Under the pieces are notes generated by a model, which did not search any database, had not been told where the DNA came from, and saw only the letters and a list, made by a program, of their open reading frames with translations. DNA of 64,000 nucleotides from Nannobrachium achirus (taxonomy: Eukaryota; Chordata; Actinopteri; Myctophiformes; Myctophidae), in contig OY997643.1 in NCBI GenBank assembly GCA_963921795.1, positions 10,008,033 to 10,072,032 on the forward strand, written 5' to 3'. Position numbers and translations under genes: made by a program. Shown here one piece after another: positions 44,439-55,423 of this stretch; positions within the stretch are counted from its first letter, which is position 1; every line of letters starts with the position of its first letter.

Positions 44439-46493
44439 CAGTGTTGGGTAGCGTTACTTTTTTTAGTAATATAGACTGATTACATATTACCTTGATTTTA
44501 AAGTAATATTTTTCGTTACATATTACCCCCCGAGGAGGAGTAATATATTAATATTACTTTACTTATTACTTTTTGGTAAAAAAAAAAAGAAAAAAAGCTC
44601 AAATTGAACAAATAATTATCTAGATATTTTATTATTATATTTTATATATTTTATTATTTTATTTTATATTTTGTCTGTTTTTTCATATGAAACACAATAG
44701 ACCTATACCTTCTTAAATGTGGCTTATAATGACATGACAAGTTTGACAACAAGATACAAACCTCTATGCCTTTTTTATTAAAGTCCACAGAACAAGATCT
44801 GCATGAGCAGCATATAATACAAATTAAATTGCTGTTTAAGGTGCTTTCTTCAAGTGGACCATTTCAGTCATGTGGAAAATACAAACACATGGGCTACATA
44901 TTAGCTGTAAGACATCGGTCATTATAATGAATGAACAAACACATTGTAAACAAAACACTTGTTAGCCTACGGTATAAACGAAAAAAGCTAGCAGGTTCAT
45001 GAGAACAAGGCCTTGACATGTTTTCAACAATGAAATAAAGGTTACTGGCTTTATAAGCCAACGAAATAGTGCAATTACACTCAAGAACAAGGCATGCATA
45101 CATTTTTAACAATGACACACAAAGAGCATGCCTATTGGCTTTAAGAGTAAGACCCAACGAAATAGTCCCATTTAGGCTCAATTGCAGCTTAAAACACAGC
45201 CTAATAAAATAAAACAAATAAAAACAAACAAAAAAATCTATATTAAACAATATTAGACCTACTGAAGAAGGGCACGGACCCCCACAACAATTAAAATAAA
45301 CGTGCGCTCGCTCGGATTGGAGGCCTCTCTACGGCCAGCACTGGCCTTATTTGTCAAACTGAGCAAAACTGAACAAACGAAAACCAAACCATTAAAGCAT
45401 ATGCCGCCTCCAGCTCTTTGGCAAATGTCTTTCTGTCTGGTGGGACGAAAGGCTGAAAATGTATAGAAAATATTGTATTAATAATATGATTTTGAAATAG
45501 GCATATAGCTTAATGAATCAGCGTTATAGGCGCCTAGGCGAGGGCAATAGCAGGCTGTGTATTGGCCTCTGCATGCACTGGTAGGTATTGATTATTGAAT
45601 TTAATTAATTATTATAGAAATCATAGCTATAATAGGAAATTGTAAACGACATCTTACCTTAGCAGTTTTGACAGGGATTTTGCTGACAAGCTTTCGAAAA
45701 GCTGGAGATTCTACTGTTGACAGAGGCTTCATATCCTCAACAACATACTCCGCTACGAGCCTCCTCACTTCTTTGACTTCCAGCCGTTCAACCCGGAGAG
45801 AGAAATCGAGTTTTTGTTGCTTAAGATTCGGTGCGCCGCCGCTGCCATCTGCCTTTCTTTTCTCAGTTAGTTTAGTGTGAGGGTGAACCGTTTCCAGGTG
45901 TTTCTTTAGGTTACTTGTGCTTTTTATCGACGTAGAGAGAACCTTCGTCTTCCTCCCTGGCCCTGCATCGCAGAGTTTACACTTAACTGCAATGTTCTTC
46001 TCATCCTTTTGTTTAATGAACTCGAAATAATGTGAATACACCCATCCTGAAAACGTTGACCCTGGGTCTCCAACCGGCTCGGGCTCATTCTCCTGGACCT
46101 GGATCTCCTCATCAACCAATATTTCATCCGATTCCGACTCCATTCTGACTTGATGCTGCTAATGTTGTTGTTTGTTGTTTGATGTACCGCACAGCGCGCC
46201 AACAGGAAATAATGGTCGCAGGTGTCAATGGGCTTTGTAGTTTTCTGGCGCTGGCGGTGCTGCTGTTGGACGCTGCGCATTGTGGATGGATACAAAAATA
46301 GGAAATACAAAGAAAATAAAAAAAGCACCTTCACTTTGGCCGGTAACGCGGAAAGTAATGCTGTAAATAAGTTGTCATTACTGCATTATATTACCGATGT
46401 TTTTTTTAGTAGGGCGTTATATTAGTCGTTACCGCATTTCGGTAATATATTAGTAATATGCGTTATATTACTAACGTGCGTTACCCAACACTG
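44439..46493 (-). mobile_element. hAT transposon (CAGTGTTGGG ends), internally deleted
   Basis: The ends read CAGTGTTGGGTAGCGTTAC and its inverse GTTACCCAACACTG. The flanks are a perfect 8-bp duplication, cgtacgcc, at 44431-44438 and 46494-46501. The uninterrupted site is seen in a related element at about 56221-56240 (gtggcgtacgccatgg), confirming the duplication. Subterminal DNA is rich in GTAATATATTA-type motifs. Length is 2055 bp, with a truncated transposase gene inside. Confidence 0.9.
45354..46143 (-). pseudogene. hAT transposase fragment: BED zinc-finger exon plus start of exon 2
   Basis: Exon 1 (46143 down to 45658) encodes 162 residues. It has an acidic N-terminus, then a BED-type zinc finger with aromatic residues (FSGWVYSHYF, residues 31-40), C55-x2-C58 (CKLC) and H82-x4-H87 (KHLETVH), then a basic segment and SPAFRKLVSKIP typical of the region after the finger in hAT transposases. 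It ends on AAG|GTAAGA. After a 205-bp intron with a TACATTTTCAG acceptor, exon 2 (45452 down to 45354) resumes in the same phase with PFVPPDRKTFAKELEAAY, the expected hAT continuation, then reaches a stop after about 33 codons. The catalytic RNase-H-like core and dimerisation domain are absent, so the product could bind DNA at most. It is the only transposase-derived reading frame of a DNA transposon recognised in the window and belongs to the element at 44439-46493. Confidence 0.8.
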
Positions 46494-46751
46494 CGTACGC
46501 CACATCTCCAGTAATCATTTGATTAAACTTAGTGTGGTATCAAGCACCGGAAATAGCCGACCTCCAAGCTCACAACGCGTCGCAGCGCGACGCGTTGTGA
46601 GCTTGGAGGTCTGCTATTTTCGATATCTTCACCAAAAGGCCCTTTTAGACATTTCAGACCCTGCCTCTCTAACAGTCTCTGAGTCTGCACGTCCCTGGCA
46701 AGAATAGATACAAAGGAAGCTTACCACACAAGGCATTATAAATCAAATATT

Positions 46752-46991
46752 GTCGTTGTCGGGTGGAAACCTCGTATCTCCAAGTTTCAAGTGTCTACGT
46801 TCTTTCATGGAGTAAAGCCATGCTTCATCATACAAGGCCGTCGCACAAAGGTAGTGAAAACAGCAGATCTACAAGCACACAACGCCTCGCAGTGCGAGGC
46901 GTTGTGTGCTTGTAGATCGGCTGTTTTCACTAGTTTAAATCATTTTTTAAATGATAAATGCTAAACGAACGGTTTTCATCGGACAACGACG
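46752..46991 (+). mobile_element. Family A element, copy 12
   Basis: Ends TGTCGTTGTCGGGTGG and GGACAACGACG, flanked by ATAT. Complete hairpin at 46852-46932, apex AGT. It begins about 50 bp right of the end of family X. Confidence 0.84.
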
Positions 46992-47362
46992 ATATAATGT
47001 TGCTCTCTGCAAGAGACCAGCAGACAAACGGATTCAGATTCAAAAATGGCAAAAGTAGCAGATCAGCATGCTCGAATTCTGCCACTTCTTATGCTTTTTG
47101 TGCGGCGCTGCAGTATGATTAAGTAGGGCGCTAATTTATGGGGGAAAATTACGGGTGTGAAAAACCCTCAGCGGCAATAAAGCGTGAAGCAGCTGCATAA
47201 ATTATAATGCCTTTCAGGGTCAGAGGGAACGTCGACAGCTAGTGGAGGGATGAGCCTTCCATGACTGTGCATGGGGAAAGTATCTTTACATTGATCCAGG
47301 CCATTAGATGGAACCTGGTTCTTTGACCTCTGCAGGTCAGGTAGGCGCGTGGGTGTTTTTAA

Positions 47363-47864
47363 CACATCGGATGCCCACGTGGTGTCTACAAGTCAATTTC
47401 TTTGATGTCGCTGGAGGCCCACGACGCGTTTGACGCGTTATACAGTAAACTATACTGTACTGTAGCTACTGCACTTGGCTACCGCGGTGATGAAACAAAC
47501 TCCATTTCCCAACATGCAGCGCGCAATTACGTCACCCGGACGTGCTGTGTGTCTCGTTGACTTCCTGTTTAGCGGCTGCACAAAAATGCTGTTTTCTCCG
47601 GATTCTCTTCCTTTTTTCATTTTTTTCTCAAAACGGCAGCCTCTTCTACATGCCGTAACACAAACACTGTGGCTTAGAAATGATAAAAAACGGTCCTGAC
47701 TGAAAGAAAAGATTTTCGCGAAATAAACAGGACATACTCGGATTACATTTACTCGGATTACTTTTCTCGCCAGTACTCTCGCCGGTAGGTAAAATGACGC
47801 GTTTGACGCGTTGCCATGGGCACCAGCAAATTAAGACATCAAAACCACGTGGGCGTCCGATGTG
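47363..47864. mobile_element. Family V element, TTAA flanks
   Basis: Ends CACATCGGATGCCCACGTGG and CCACGTGGGCGTCCGATGTG, with TTAA at 47359-47362 and 47865-47868. GACGCGTTTGACGCGTT occurs near both sides. No recognised frame. Confidence 0.88.
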
Positions 47865-47869
47865 TTAAG

Positions 47870-48470
47870 TGTCAAATAGAGCTATATTCTGATAGCAATA
47901 GGCATGTCGCCGAGGCAACGGAAAAAGAGTTGTTTCGGTCAGGGGGGGAAGGGTATAGGGTTCAGGGCTGGATCTAGCCTTTAGCATTACCTGCACCTGC
48001 ACGCGGAAAAAAAACGGGGGGACAAACCCCCTAAAACACCCGAAATGCATAGACAACTAAGCATTTTGGCACACTTATACCTATAACAGGCAATACAAAC
48101 AACAGGTCTTACACCTATCTATCTCTCTCTCTCTCTCTCTCTCTAATATCTTATCAGTTTATCTATCCATCTAACTAGTTGTAGCGTAACATTTAAAATA
48201 GTTTAATATTTTAGAAATTTTAGATTTTCACAAGCCATCATGTTTGGTGGGGCAGACAGGGCATTTAGGGGGGCATTGCCCCCCCCCCCCCCCCCCCTTG
48301 CCTGTGCCTAGATGTGGCCCTGGTAGGGTTCCAGTTCTCAAACTTTTGACGATTCTTTTTCCAGATTGCGTTTTTGGTCAAAACAAGCTTTTTTTCTACA
48401 GACTCTAACTAAGGAGCGCATTATCACTGTTATATGTTTTTCTTTTGCGGGTGAAAGAATGGGGCTTTTA
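47870..48470. other. slc2a9 intron 1, nothing recognised
   Basis: A (CT)n run at 48121-48144 and the poly-C at 48276. Sequence around 48355-48425 recurs in altered form at 48960-49030. Confidence 0.5.
48276..48298. repeat. Poly-C tract
   Basis: Homopolymer. A second poly-C block is at 62005-62032. Confidence 0.9.
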
Positions 48471-48472
48471 AG

Positions 48473-48696
48473 CCGTGACATCATTTTGTAGGCAGAGGAG
48501 AACTCTGCCCCCAGAGCATTTTCTGTCCCTCGCTATTTCAACAGATCCGAGACAAAAATAACGACTAAAGTATAATTCTAACACTTTCCTTTCAACAACA
48601 AAGAGAAGAAAAATGTGTAAATAGTAAAAATAGTAAAAAGATTCACGGAAACTGGGGGCAGAAATTCTCCTCTGCCTACAAAATGATGTCATACTT
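48473..48696. mobile_element. Foldback MITE, probable TTAA flanks
   Basis: Arms of about 45 bp, ACATCATTTTGTAGGCAGAG and inverse, around 48478-48530 and 48645-48690. TTAA lies just outside both, and GGGGCT/AGCCCC further out continues the palindrome. Confidence 0.65.
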
Positions 48697-49190
48697 AACA
48701 GCCCCTATGACCGGGCCGTGTGCTTTTAGTTTATATCCTGGCCACATGGTCCGTTCCTGTTGCAGGCGAAAATAAGCCTGAAAAACCTTTAATACCTTGC
48801 AGTGATTGTGTTAATATATATTAAAGTATATAAAAAAGCTTTTGTGCCAGGGTCTGTATAGCTTTAACTCATTCATTACCAACAACGAGAAATCTTGTAA
48901 ATTTCTCCTTTGTCCCCACCGCCAGAGATGAGATTCTCGTCATTTTCTAAATTAAATCGCATTATGTGTTTTTTTTGTTTTTTTTGTCAAAACAAGCTTT
49001 TTTTTCTACGGACCCTAACTAAACTACGATCGCGAATATAACGTTATTTTTTTCCAGTGGAAACAAGAAAGGCGAGTCTTTCCAACGTCACCTTCTTTGT
49101 TTCCGTTGAAGAAGAAAAAAAAGTATGTGGATCTTCAAAGGTTAGCAGAAACGCTCATAATCGCTGGCAAGGGGAGACTAGATGATGTTT

Positions 49191-49215
49191 TAACTCAGTT
49201 AAAACATCAGTTAAA
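49191..49215. repeat. 25-bp palindrome
   Basis: GATGTTTTAACT, one base, then the inverse. Confidence 0.9.
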
Positions 49216-49325
49216 GAGGATGATGTTATGCAGTTTTTTTGTTCACGTGGATATAGATCTACTCACGTCAGCACAGGGTCCGTACGCAGGGCAGCACAGT
49301 ACTGTATGTACACAAGATGATTACA

Positions 49326-49328
<3 letters not shown>

Positions 49329-49419
<91 letters not shown>
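49329..49419. repeat. (GT)n microsatellite, about 91 bp
   Basis: Uninterrupted. Confidence 0.98.
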
Positions 49420-49420
<1 letters not shown>

Positions 49421-49557
49421 ACAACAAGGACATTTCCTCATGGACAGCCTCCTGACCTGACCCACCATGTGTTAGATAAGATAACAGCCATGATGTGTGT
49501 GTTCTTATCTTTTCCGCTAAAGACTGGTCAATTAGCCGGAAATATATGACCAAACTT

Positions 49558-50120
49558 ATTGCGACCTTAGGTCGCAGTTTACTATCAGAACCGTCACAGC
49601 CTGTCCGTATACGTCCGGACATGTACACTTTTGTAAGGTCTATGGCTTTGTCGCTCTGACATCATGCTCTGACTTCACCGTGATGTCAGGGGAACCACAC
49701 TAACAGAATCCCTTTTATGCCCATATATGGAGTATTGGAGTTCCCTGGTGTCATCAATATTAAGCCCATATCTCCTTCTTATGGGAATGCCCATATATGG
49801 AGGCCACTTCCAACACATACCACACTAACAGAATCCATATATGGCCAGGACAGATGGCCAAGACAGCCCATATCTGTGTGTCTGGTTCTACAGACAGGGA
49901 TCTCCATGTATGGGCATAAAAGGGATTGTATGTATGTTGTCAGATGTCATAAACGTCATAGGACTTTCACATAACGAATAACTGAGTAAGCATGTTTGGG
50001 CTCTCACAGCATATCTCCATACAGTACATGGATCTCCATATATGGGGGGTCTCCATATATGGGTAACTGGTCTGATATCACTGGCCAGATGATTGTCGCC
50101 CTGAGGCGTCTTATTAGTAA
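49558..50120 (-). mobile_element. Family U element, copy 4
   Basis: Reverse copy: starts TTGCGACCTTAGGTCGCAG and ends CGCCCTGAGGCGTCTTATTA, with many CTCCATATATGGGCAT motifs. A short related end lies at 19775-19815. Confidence 0.7.
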
Positions 50121-50800
50121 ACTTATGTTAAAATTGTTAAAGTATCAATAGGCTTCTGCAATGTAGAAATAATCTGTAACAAGTAAAAGTCTGCTATTCA
50201 AAGGTAAAAGTACAAAAGTGTTGGCATCAAAATATTCGTAAAGTACCAGTGGCTCAGGGTTAGAGCTGCCGTCTTAGAAGGGTTCCCAGTTCAATCCCGA
50301 GCTCCCCCAGAGTTAGTGTGGAAGAGTCCTTGAGCAAGACTCTGAACCCTTAGTTGCTCCCAATGAGCAGGTTGGTGCCTTGCAGGGTTTCTGCCATCGG
50401 TGTATGAAGGGGTGAATGTAATGCACAATCTCTGTGTCTTGGATAAAGGCTCTATATAAACGCACCGTTTACCATTTAAATGCACCATTTACCAAAAGTA
50501 GACAGTACTCATTATGCAGAATGTCCCATTTCAAATGTATACAACACTTTTTAGAACAGCAGATCTACAAGCCCACAATGCGTTGCATTGCGGCACATTG
50601 TGAGCTTGTAGATCGGCTACTGTCAAATGGCCGAAATATACAGTATATAATAGGGCTGAAGTGCTTAACGTATGTTTTTTTTTCTTCTTTTTTGTACAGT
50701 ATATGATAATTATATTGAGTCTGAAATTGAATTGAATTGATTTGGGTGGAGTAAAAAGCACTGTGGGAAACAAGTAAAAATTGGAAACACTCCAGTAACC
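50121..50800 (+). mobile_element. hAT-type MITE of the ACTTTTACTC family with hairpin and SINE insertion
   Basis: CAAGTAAAAGTCTGCTATTC on the left and GGAAACACTCCAGTAACC on the right. A tRNA-SINE (50244-50480) and a hairpin module (50556-50632) lie between. Confidence 0.55.
50244..50480 (+). mobile_element. tRNA-derived SINE, same family as 42983-43246
   Basis: CCAGTGGCTCAGGGTTAGAG, CAGTTCAATCCCGAGC, GAGCAAGACTCTGAACCCTT, ending CTCTATATAAACGCACC. Confidence 0.8.
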
Positions 50801-50911
50801 CTAACCCACTCAAACGATAATACACAATGGGAAAGACATTGTCACGGACTCGTGGCAGACATAATGAACACGTTCTCGCACAGCACAAGGAAGGGATGTG
50901 CGCTGCGCACG

Positions 50912-50912
<1 letters not shown>

Positions 50913-50957
<45 letters not shown>
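50913..50957. repeat. (GT)n microsatellite in slc2a9 intron 1
   Basis: About 22 units, roughly 70 bp downstream of the exon 1 donor. Confidence 0.96.
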
Positions 50958-50960
<3 letters not shown>

Positions 50961-51024
50961 CTATAAATAGAAATGTCAGTGACGTCGGGGGTCTACGGGG
51001 ATAGGAAGTGGGGCGAACACCAAC

Positions 51025-51120
51025 CTTTTCTGTATCCTCAAAGGAGCCACTGCACACCATCTTGAGATTGTTTGTTTTCACATCTCGCTCAGCTTCTTTG
51101 GCCGCTGTCTTCTTCTCCAT
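51025..51120 (-). CDS. slc2a9: slc2a9-like, coding exon 1
   Basis: Reading leftward from an ATG at 51120 in a strong start context (ACCATGG), 32 codons encode a short hydrophilic N-terminus, MEKKTAAKEAERDVKTNN and onward, ending SFEDTEK. The exon closes on a whole codon at AAG|GTTGGT, a usable splice donor. Cytosolic N-termini of GLUT-family transporters are short, charged and poorly conserved, so sequence alone does not name it. The assignment rests on strand, phase (0) and order relative to the clear exons at 26471-26575 and 17260-17420. A (GT)n tract begins about 70 bp into the intron. No TATA box is evident in the 150 bp upstream. It could instead be the first exon of another gene or a spurious open stretch; cDNA is absent here. 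Confidence 0.55.
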
Positions 51121-51400
51121 GGTTTAATTATTCAGCATGCTGGAACGAGAGGGAGTAGAGGTCACGGACGGTGTCACTCTACTGCCGACAACGAACACAC
51201 AACTCACACACAACTCACACACATTGGGAAGGAACATGGTGTAGAGAAAGGGGAAGGGGGATGGAAAAGGGGGAAGTGGGATTTCTTCGAGAAAGACACG
51301 TTGTGGCGGTCGGGAGCAGAAACCTCTTAAGTACTTTATCTTTTTGTGTTTTTTTTGTAAATTGATGACTGACGCCCTACTTAACTACAGTATCACACAT

Positions 51401-51428
51401 AAGCTGCATATCCATGGATATGCAGCTT
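51401..51428. repeat. Perfect 28-bp palindrome
   Basis: AAGCTGCATATCCA followed directly by its inverse, with no loop. Lies in the slc2a9 5' flank. Confidence 0.9.
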
Positions 51429-51530
51429 TCAATATTGGTTTCATTTGAATCCTGAAAAGTAATTAGTTTTGGACATAATATGAGGTTTCCACCCGACAGA
51501 GAGATGAAACGATACATAATGTATTTTCGG

Positions 51531-51610
51531 AAATGTATGTCCCCTACTTCCGTCATACTAACTACAGTTTAAATGTATGTCCCCTACTTCCGTCATACTA
51601 ACTACAGTCT
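51531..51610 (+). repeat. Tandem duplication, period 40 bp
   Basis: Two copies beginning AAATGTATGTCCCCTACTTC. Confidence 0.92.
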
Positions 51611-52019
51611 CACGGAAAAGTAGCAAGGATATTAGATCTACAAACTACAAAATGTGACGCAATCCGACACATTTTAAGCAATTGCAGAATTTGAAACGTG
51701 AAAAGTAGCCTAACAGTTTGGGAATAATGAGGTTTAGAAGCTCAAGCAATATGGTAAATGTTGTTTTTTAAGTATGCAAATACAATTTAAAGCCTAGTCT
51801 ACAGTAGACTATAGTGTTTTAACAGAATATTATGGCCAACAACATGCCTATACCGTATTATGTAGACTATTTGGTTTTGGTTCAGTTTTAAACACTGCTG
51901 AGAAGTGACATAGACAATCCCTCAGCAATGCTCAAGGACCAATCTAAGCTGGGAGAAAGATGAAGCAGGGACAACATGTTTTATTCATGTTAAATGTGTA
52001 GCTATTCTCAGACATTGAA

Positions 52020-52427
52020 CTACTTAAACCCTCAATACTTACTTTGTAAACTCCTTAAAGGAGTGTGGTTCCCTAGCATCCTTTAAAATCGCCCTGAAAA
52101 ACCACTTACAGGCGGCGGCCATTCGCAACTGGCAATAACAAACCTAGCCCAGCCCTACCCTGACCCTCCTTTGAATTTACCTACTGTATATATTTTTTGA
52201 CTGTTTATTTTATTTGTATGTGTTTTTTTTTTTGTTTTTTTTACTATATCCACTGCATAGTGCTGTGGTCTATCGGTCTGTCATTCAATATTATATGAGA
52301 TACTTCAATGGTTTCCTATGGAAATAGGCTTAGTCTTTTCTAGGATCTCCTTTTAGTTGTCCTTGTACCAGTGAACTGTACTGTCATGAAACTGTACCTT
52401 TTTCCTATGCAAACTTCTAATAAAGTC

Positions 52428-52474
<47 letters not shown>
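52020..52474 (+). mobile_element. LINE 3' end with (AATC)n tail
   Basis: Codons 52067-52135 read GSLASFKIALKNHLQAAAIR then NWQ and a stop, the usual ORF2 C-terminus (SFK-ALK-HL). The 3' UTR ends AATAAAGTC followed by about ten AATC repeats. Confidence 0.75.
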
Positions 52475-52475
<1 letters not shown>

Positions 52476-52683
52476 CTTATGGTCTGCCCTTTATTCCCTG
52501 TACACCAACCCTTTCGCCGATCTACAATGAGCTTGTAGATCTACTATTTTTGTCTAATGTTCCCCCCAGAATAGGGATGCGAGGGTTCAAGTGGTTAATA
52601 AAAAAACTGGAGAAGAAAAAAAAAAGAAACTGACAACTCCCTTAGATTGGGTGATGCCAGCCTCAGTTGTCTCCCCCTCCCTT

Positions 52684-53223
52684 AGGCCTAGGGTTATTGA
52701 CTGCTTTAACTATTGAAAAACAGCAGATGTACAAGCTCACAGCGCGGCACCGAGTGCCGCGCTGCGAGCTTGTAGATCTGCTATTTTTTTTTAATCGTGA
52801 AAATTAGAATTTTGACCCCATTCTATAAGTGTCTTTTGAATCCTTCTAAGGTTTTTTGAAAAACCTGTGTTTCTATGTCAGCAATCTGGCTCGCCATTGT
52901 CAAAGAAAAGGTCCTTTTCACTTAACTGGAGCTCAGTTAGTCTGTTCTTGAGAGACTACTATGTCGGTGGTTCTCAAACCTTTTCATGTGAAGGACCCCC
53001 AAAATGATATGTATTTGGCCAAGGACCCCCATTCAAAATATTTAGTTCCAGGGACCACCCAGAAGCAAAATTTGAGTTACAAACGTTAGCTTTGAAAATA
53101 CATATATTCAAAGATTTGCACACATTTTCAGGACTTTTTCAAAAATAGCAGATCTACAAGCTCGTGAGCTTATATATCTGCTATTTTTCACTGGTTAAAG
53201 CATTCAATAATTCTAGGCCTAAA
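52684..53223 (-). mobile_element. Family B twin-hairpin element, copy 3
   Basis: Reverse orientation in its internal sequence. Hairpins at 52720-52796 (complete) and 53142-53190 (apex lost). The right end is followed immediately by a LINE tail. Confidence 0.8.
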
Positions 53224-53224
53224 T

Positions 53225-53480
53225 GGGTTGAGGAACTCACTCCCAGCTCATATCAGAGTTGCCCCCACCCTCACCACGTTTAAAACACACTTACAATCCA
53301 GCTTTTCAGACTCACATTCCCTACCTAATTCCAATTCCCCTTTTCTATTGTTTATTTCAAGATGTTTTTCTTTGAGTTATTATTGTTATTTTTTTTATTT
53401 ACATTTGTATTGTATTCCTGTTATGTAAAGCGACCTTGAGTACTTGGTAGAGTGCTATATAAATTATACGTTATTAATTA
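53225..53480 (+). mobile_element. LINE 3' end, L2/CR1-like
   Basis: Encodes RNSLPAHIRVAPTLTTFKTH then LQSSF, the C-terminal LPxxIR-A-TL--FK--L pattern of CR1/L2/Rex-type ORF2. The tail is TGTAAAGCGACCTTGAG and GTGCTATATAAAT. Confidence 0.7.
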
Positions 53481-54040
53481 TAAAGACACAGTATGTGACT
53501 CATTAGTGTTGCAGTTGATGAAGATATTCCTGTAGTCACAGTTCAGATCGAGTGAGCACAAAACAGTCAGAGTGTGCCACCTAGTGGTAATCGTGAGTGT
53601 AGCACTGAAGACAGTGAATGAAGGAATGAATGAATATTCCTAATGGCGTAATTAAGATTCTAGCACTGTGGGACAAATGAGGTCATTATACCTAGATTTC
53701 TTAGCTTTTATTTACATATTTATTCATGTGTTTGCCTCATAGGCAGTCTACGGCCAGAGGAATGTCTGCATGTGACCCCAAACGCCATAAAAAAAGAGAG
53801 CGAGAGAATAATTAGCTGCTGCTCGTAAACAAAAACATTGTGATCCATTGGGTCTTCATTAGGACAAACATCATTTAAATACCCATAGCTTCTTGCAGGC
53901 CAGTCAATCAACGCTGGCCAGTAAGCCAGAGCGTTTCGCAAACTCTTTCATGTCAAGGACAGCCAAAATGATTATGTAGGCTATTTGGCTGCAGACTCCC
54001 TTCCAAAACAAATGGTGCCAGGGACATTTGGCCATAAGAA
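53480..54040. other. slc2a9 5' flank, nothing recognised
   Basis: Unique-looking sequence between a LINE tail and a hairpin remnant. Confidence 0.5.
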
Positions 54041-54043
54041 CAT

Positions 54044-54100
54044 AGCTCACAATGCGTTACCATGCGATGCATTGTGATCTTGTTGATCCGCTATTTTCAA
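54044..54100. repeat. Hairpin module, left arm shortened
   Basis: GCTCACAATGCGTTACC, then GATGCATTGTGATCTTG and TTGATCCGCTATTTTC. Confidence 0.6.
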
Positions 54101-54191
54101 AAGATTTGAAAATTTGAAACAGACATTCTGCATGAGTAGGCTATATTTACTTTTGGTATATTTTGCCAATACTTTTGTAGCCTACTTTTAC

Positions 54192-54680
54192 CAGTGTTGA
54201 TTTTGTCGACAAAAACTATGACGAAAAATGTTTGTCGACTGTGTTTTTTTCACTGACGAAAACTAAATAAAAACTGAACTAAAACTAAGCTGTGGTGACT
54301 AAAACTAAGACTACATATATTAACAATTTCGTCAACAAAATAAAAACTAGACTAAAACGTTAGGGAGGGACTAGTGGAGAAGAGAGTTATTTTATGTTTG
54401 GTTGCTCTCAGGTGTTGCGTGCTGAAAATAGCCGACCTACAAGCTCACAACGCGCCGCAGCGCGACGCGTTGTGAGCTTGTAGATCTGCTATTTTCAGCA
54501 CACAACTAAGTGTAAAATCAGTCATTACGATGCCATCAAGGCCTGCCAAAATACATTTTAGACGACTAAATCAACTGTAGCTTTAGCCGACAAAAGTTAG
54601 ACTAAAACTAATACTTTTCAAAACTCAATGACGTTTTATTCAAAAGACTAAATCAAAATTTGCTGTCAAAAACAACACTG
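54192..54680 (+). mobile_element. hAT-type MITE (CAGTGTTGATTTTGTCGAC ends) with hairpin
   Basis: Ends CAGTGTTGATTTTGTCGAC and GTCAAAAACAACACTG, perfect duplications acttttac at 54184-54191 and 54681-54688. Interior of ACTAAAACTAA type. Hairpin module 54414-54506, whose palindrome extends into element-specific bases GTGCTG/CAGCAC. Confidence 0.9.
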
Positions 54681-54879
54681 ACTTTTACTTGTAACAGATT
54701 ATTATTGATACTTTCACTTGAGTAAAGAGTAGTCTACTTCTTCCACCACTGGAACAGAATCATTTGGCAAAGAATGCTGAGTGCTGAATCATCATGATTG
54801 ATGAGGTCACAGAGTTGCCCCTCCCCTGTCTATTAAAATAAAAATGATTCACGATCTGAAAGTAGCCAACATATTTAAA

Positions 54880-55100
54880 ACCCATTTAGAACGGGTACAC
54901 GTTATTGTGTATCATTATTTTATGCTTTAACTATTGAAAAATAGCAGATTTACAAGCTTGTAGATCTGCTATTTTTGAAAAATCGTGAAAATTCGAATTT
55001 TGACCCGATTCTATAGGTGTCTTTTGAATCCTTCTAAGGTTTTTTTGAAAAACCTTTGTTTCTATGTTGTTTCATGAAAAAGATTGAGAACCACTGATGT
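54880..55100 (-). mobile_element. Family B fragment, copy 4
   Basis: One end and part of the interior. The hairpin (54936-54983) is collapsed onto a central AAGCTT. Confidence 0.7.
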
Positions 55101-55106
55101 ATAGGC

Positions 55107-55352
55107 CAAGGGTCTTCAACAGGGGGTCCGGAACCCCTTTTTATTAACCACTTGAACCCTAGCGTCCATATTCTGAGAACTTTAGCCAAAAATAACCGAT
55201 CTACAAGCTCACAACGCCTCGCTGATGATCGTGCTGTCAAACAATGAAACTATGGATTGATTGAATCTCTGAAAGGGTTGTGGGGGTCCCTGCTTCATCT
55301 CTCTCTCAACTAAGGGGTCCTTGGCCTGAAAACATGGAAGACCCCTGAGGCA
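55107..55352 (+). mobile_element. Family C hAT-type MITE, internally deleted
   Basis: Starts GGGTCTTCAACAGGGGGTCC and ends GGAAGACCCCTG. Only the left hairpin arm remains (55190-55222). Confidence 0.72.
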
Positions 55353-55423
55353 ATGGACATTCGTCCAGGTTACTGTAAGTACAGATTTTTGGTTGCATTA
55401 TGTTCCCACCTTCCTGTCCTTAA

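Larger units (their letters stand above)
44189..46697 (-). mobile_element. Family X hAT-type element, split by the BED-hAT
   Basis: Ends CAGGCACGTGCA and TGCACGTCCCTG. Flanks gcgaggat (44181-44188) and gcaagaat (46698-46705) match 6/8. It carries a hairpin module at 46549-46621 and is interrupted by the hAT at 44439-46493. It is colinear with the intact copy at 56038-56471 in reverse orientation. Confidence 0.75.
17421..51024 (-). other. slc2a9 introns 1 and 2, repeat-filled
   Basis: Intron 2 spans 17421-26470 (9.05 kb) and intron 1 spans 26576-51024 (24.4 kb). Both are made largely of the nested transposons, SINE/LINE tails and microsatellites listed separately. I saw no further exon with GLUT motifs and good splice sites inside them. 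The next exon (expected to begin with the KHTLL-like continuation after LGR) is not found left of 17260, so the gene runs out of the window. Confidence 0.6.

Noticed and set aside
44894-45250. 118-codon minus frame inside the BED-hAT
   Set aside because: Hydrophobic, AT-rich and without transposase motifs; it lies beyond the truncated second exon.
45668-45880. Plus-strand open frame across the BED exon
   Set aside because: It is the antisense of a clear BED zinc-finger coding exon.
53720-53941. 73-codon minus frame as a host exon
   Set aside because: No splice sites, domain or conserved motif recognised.
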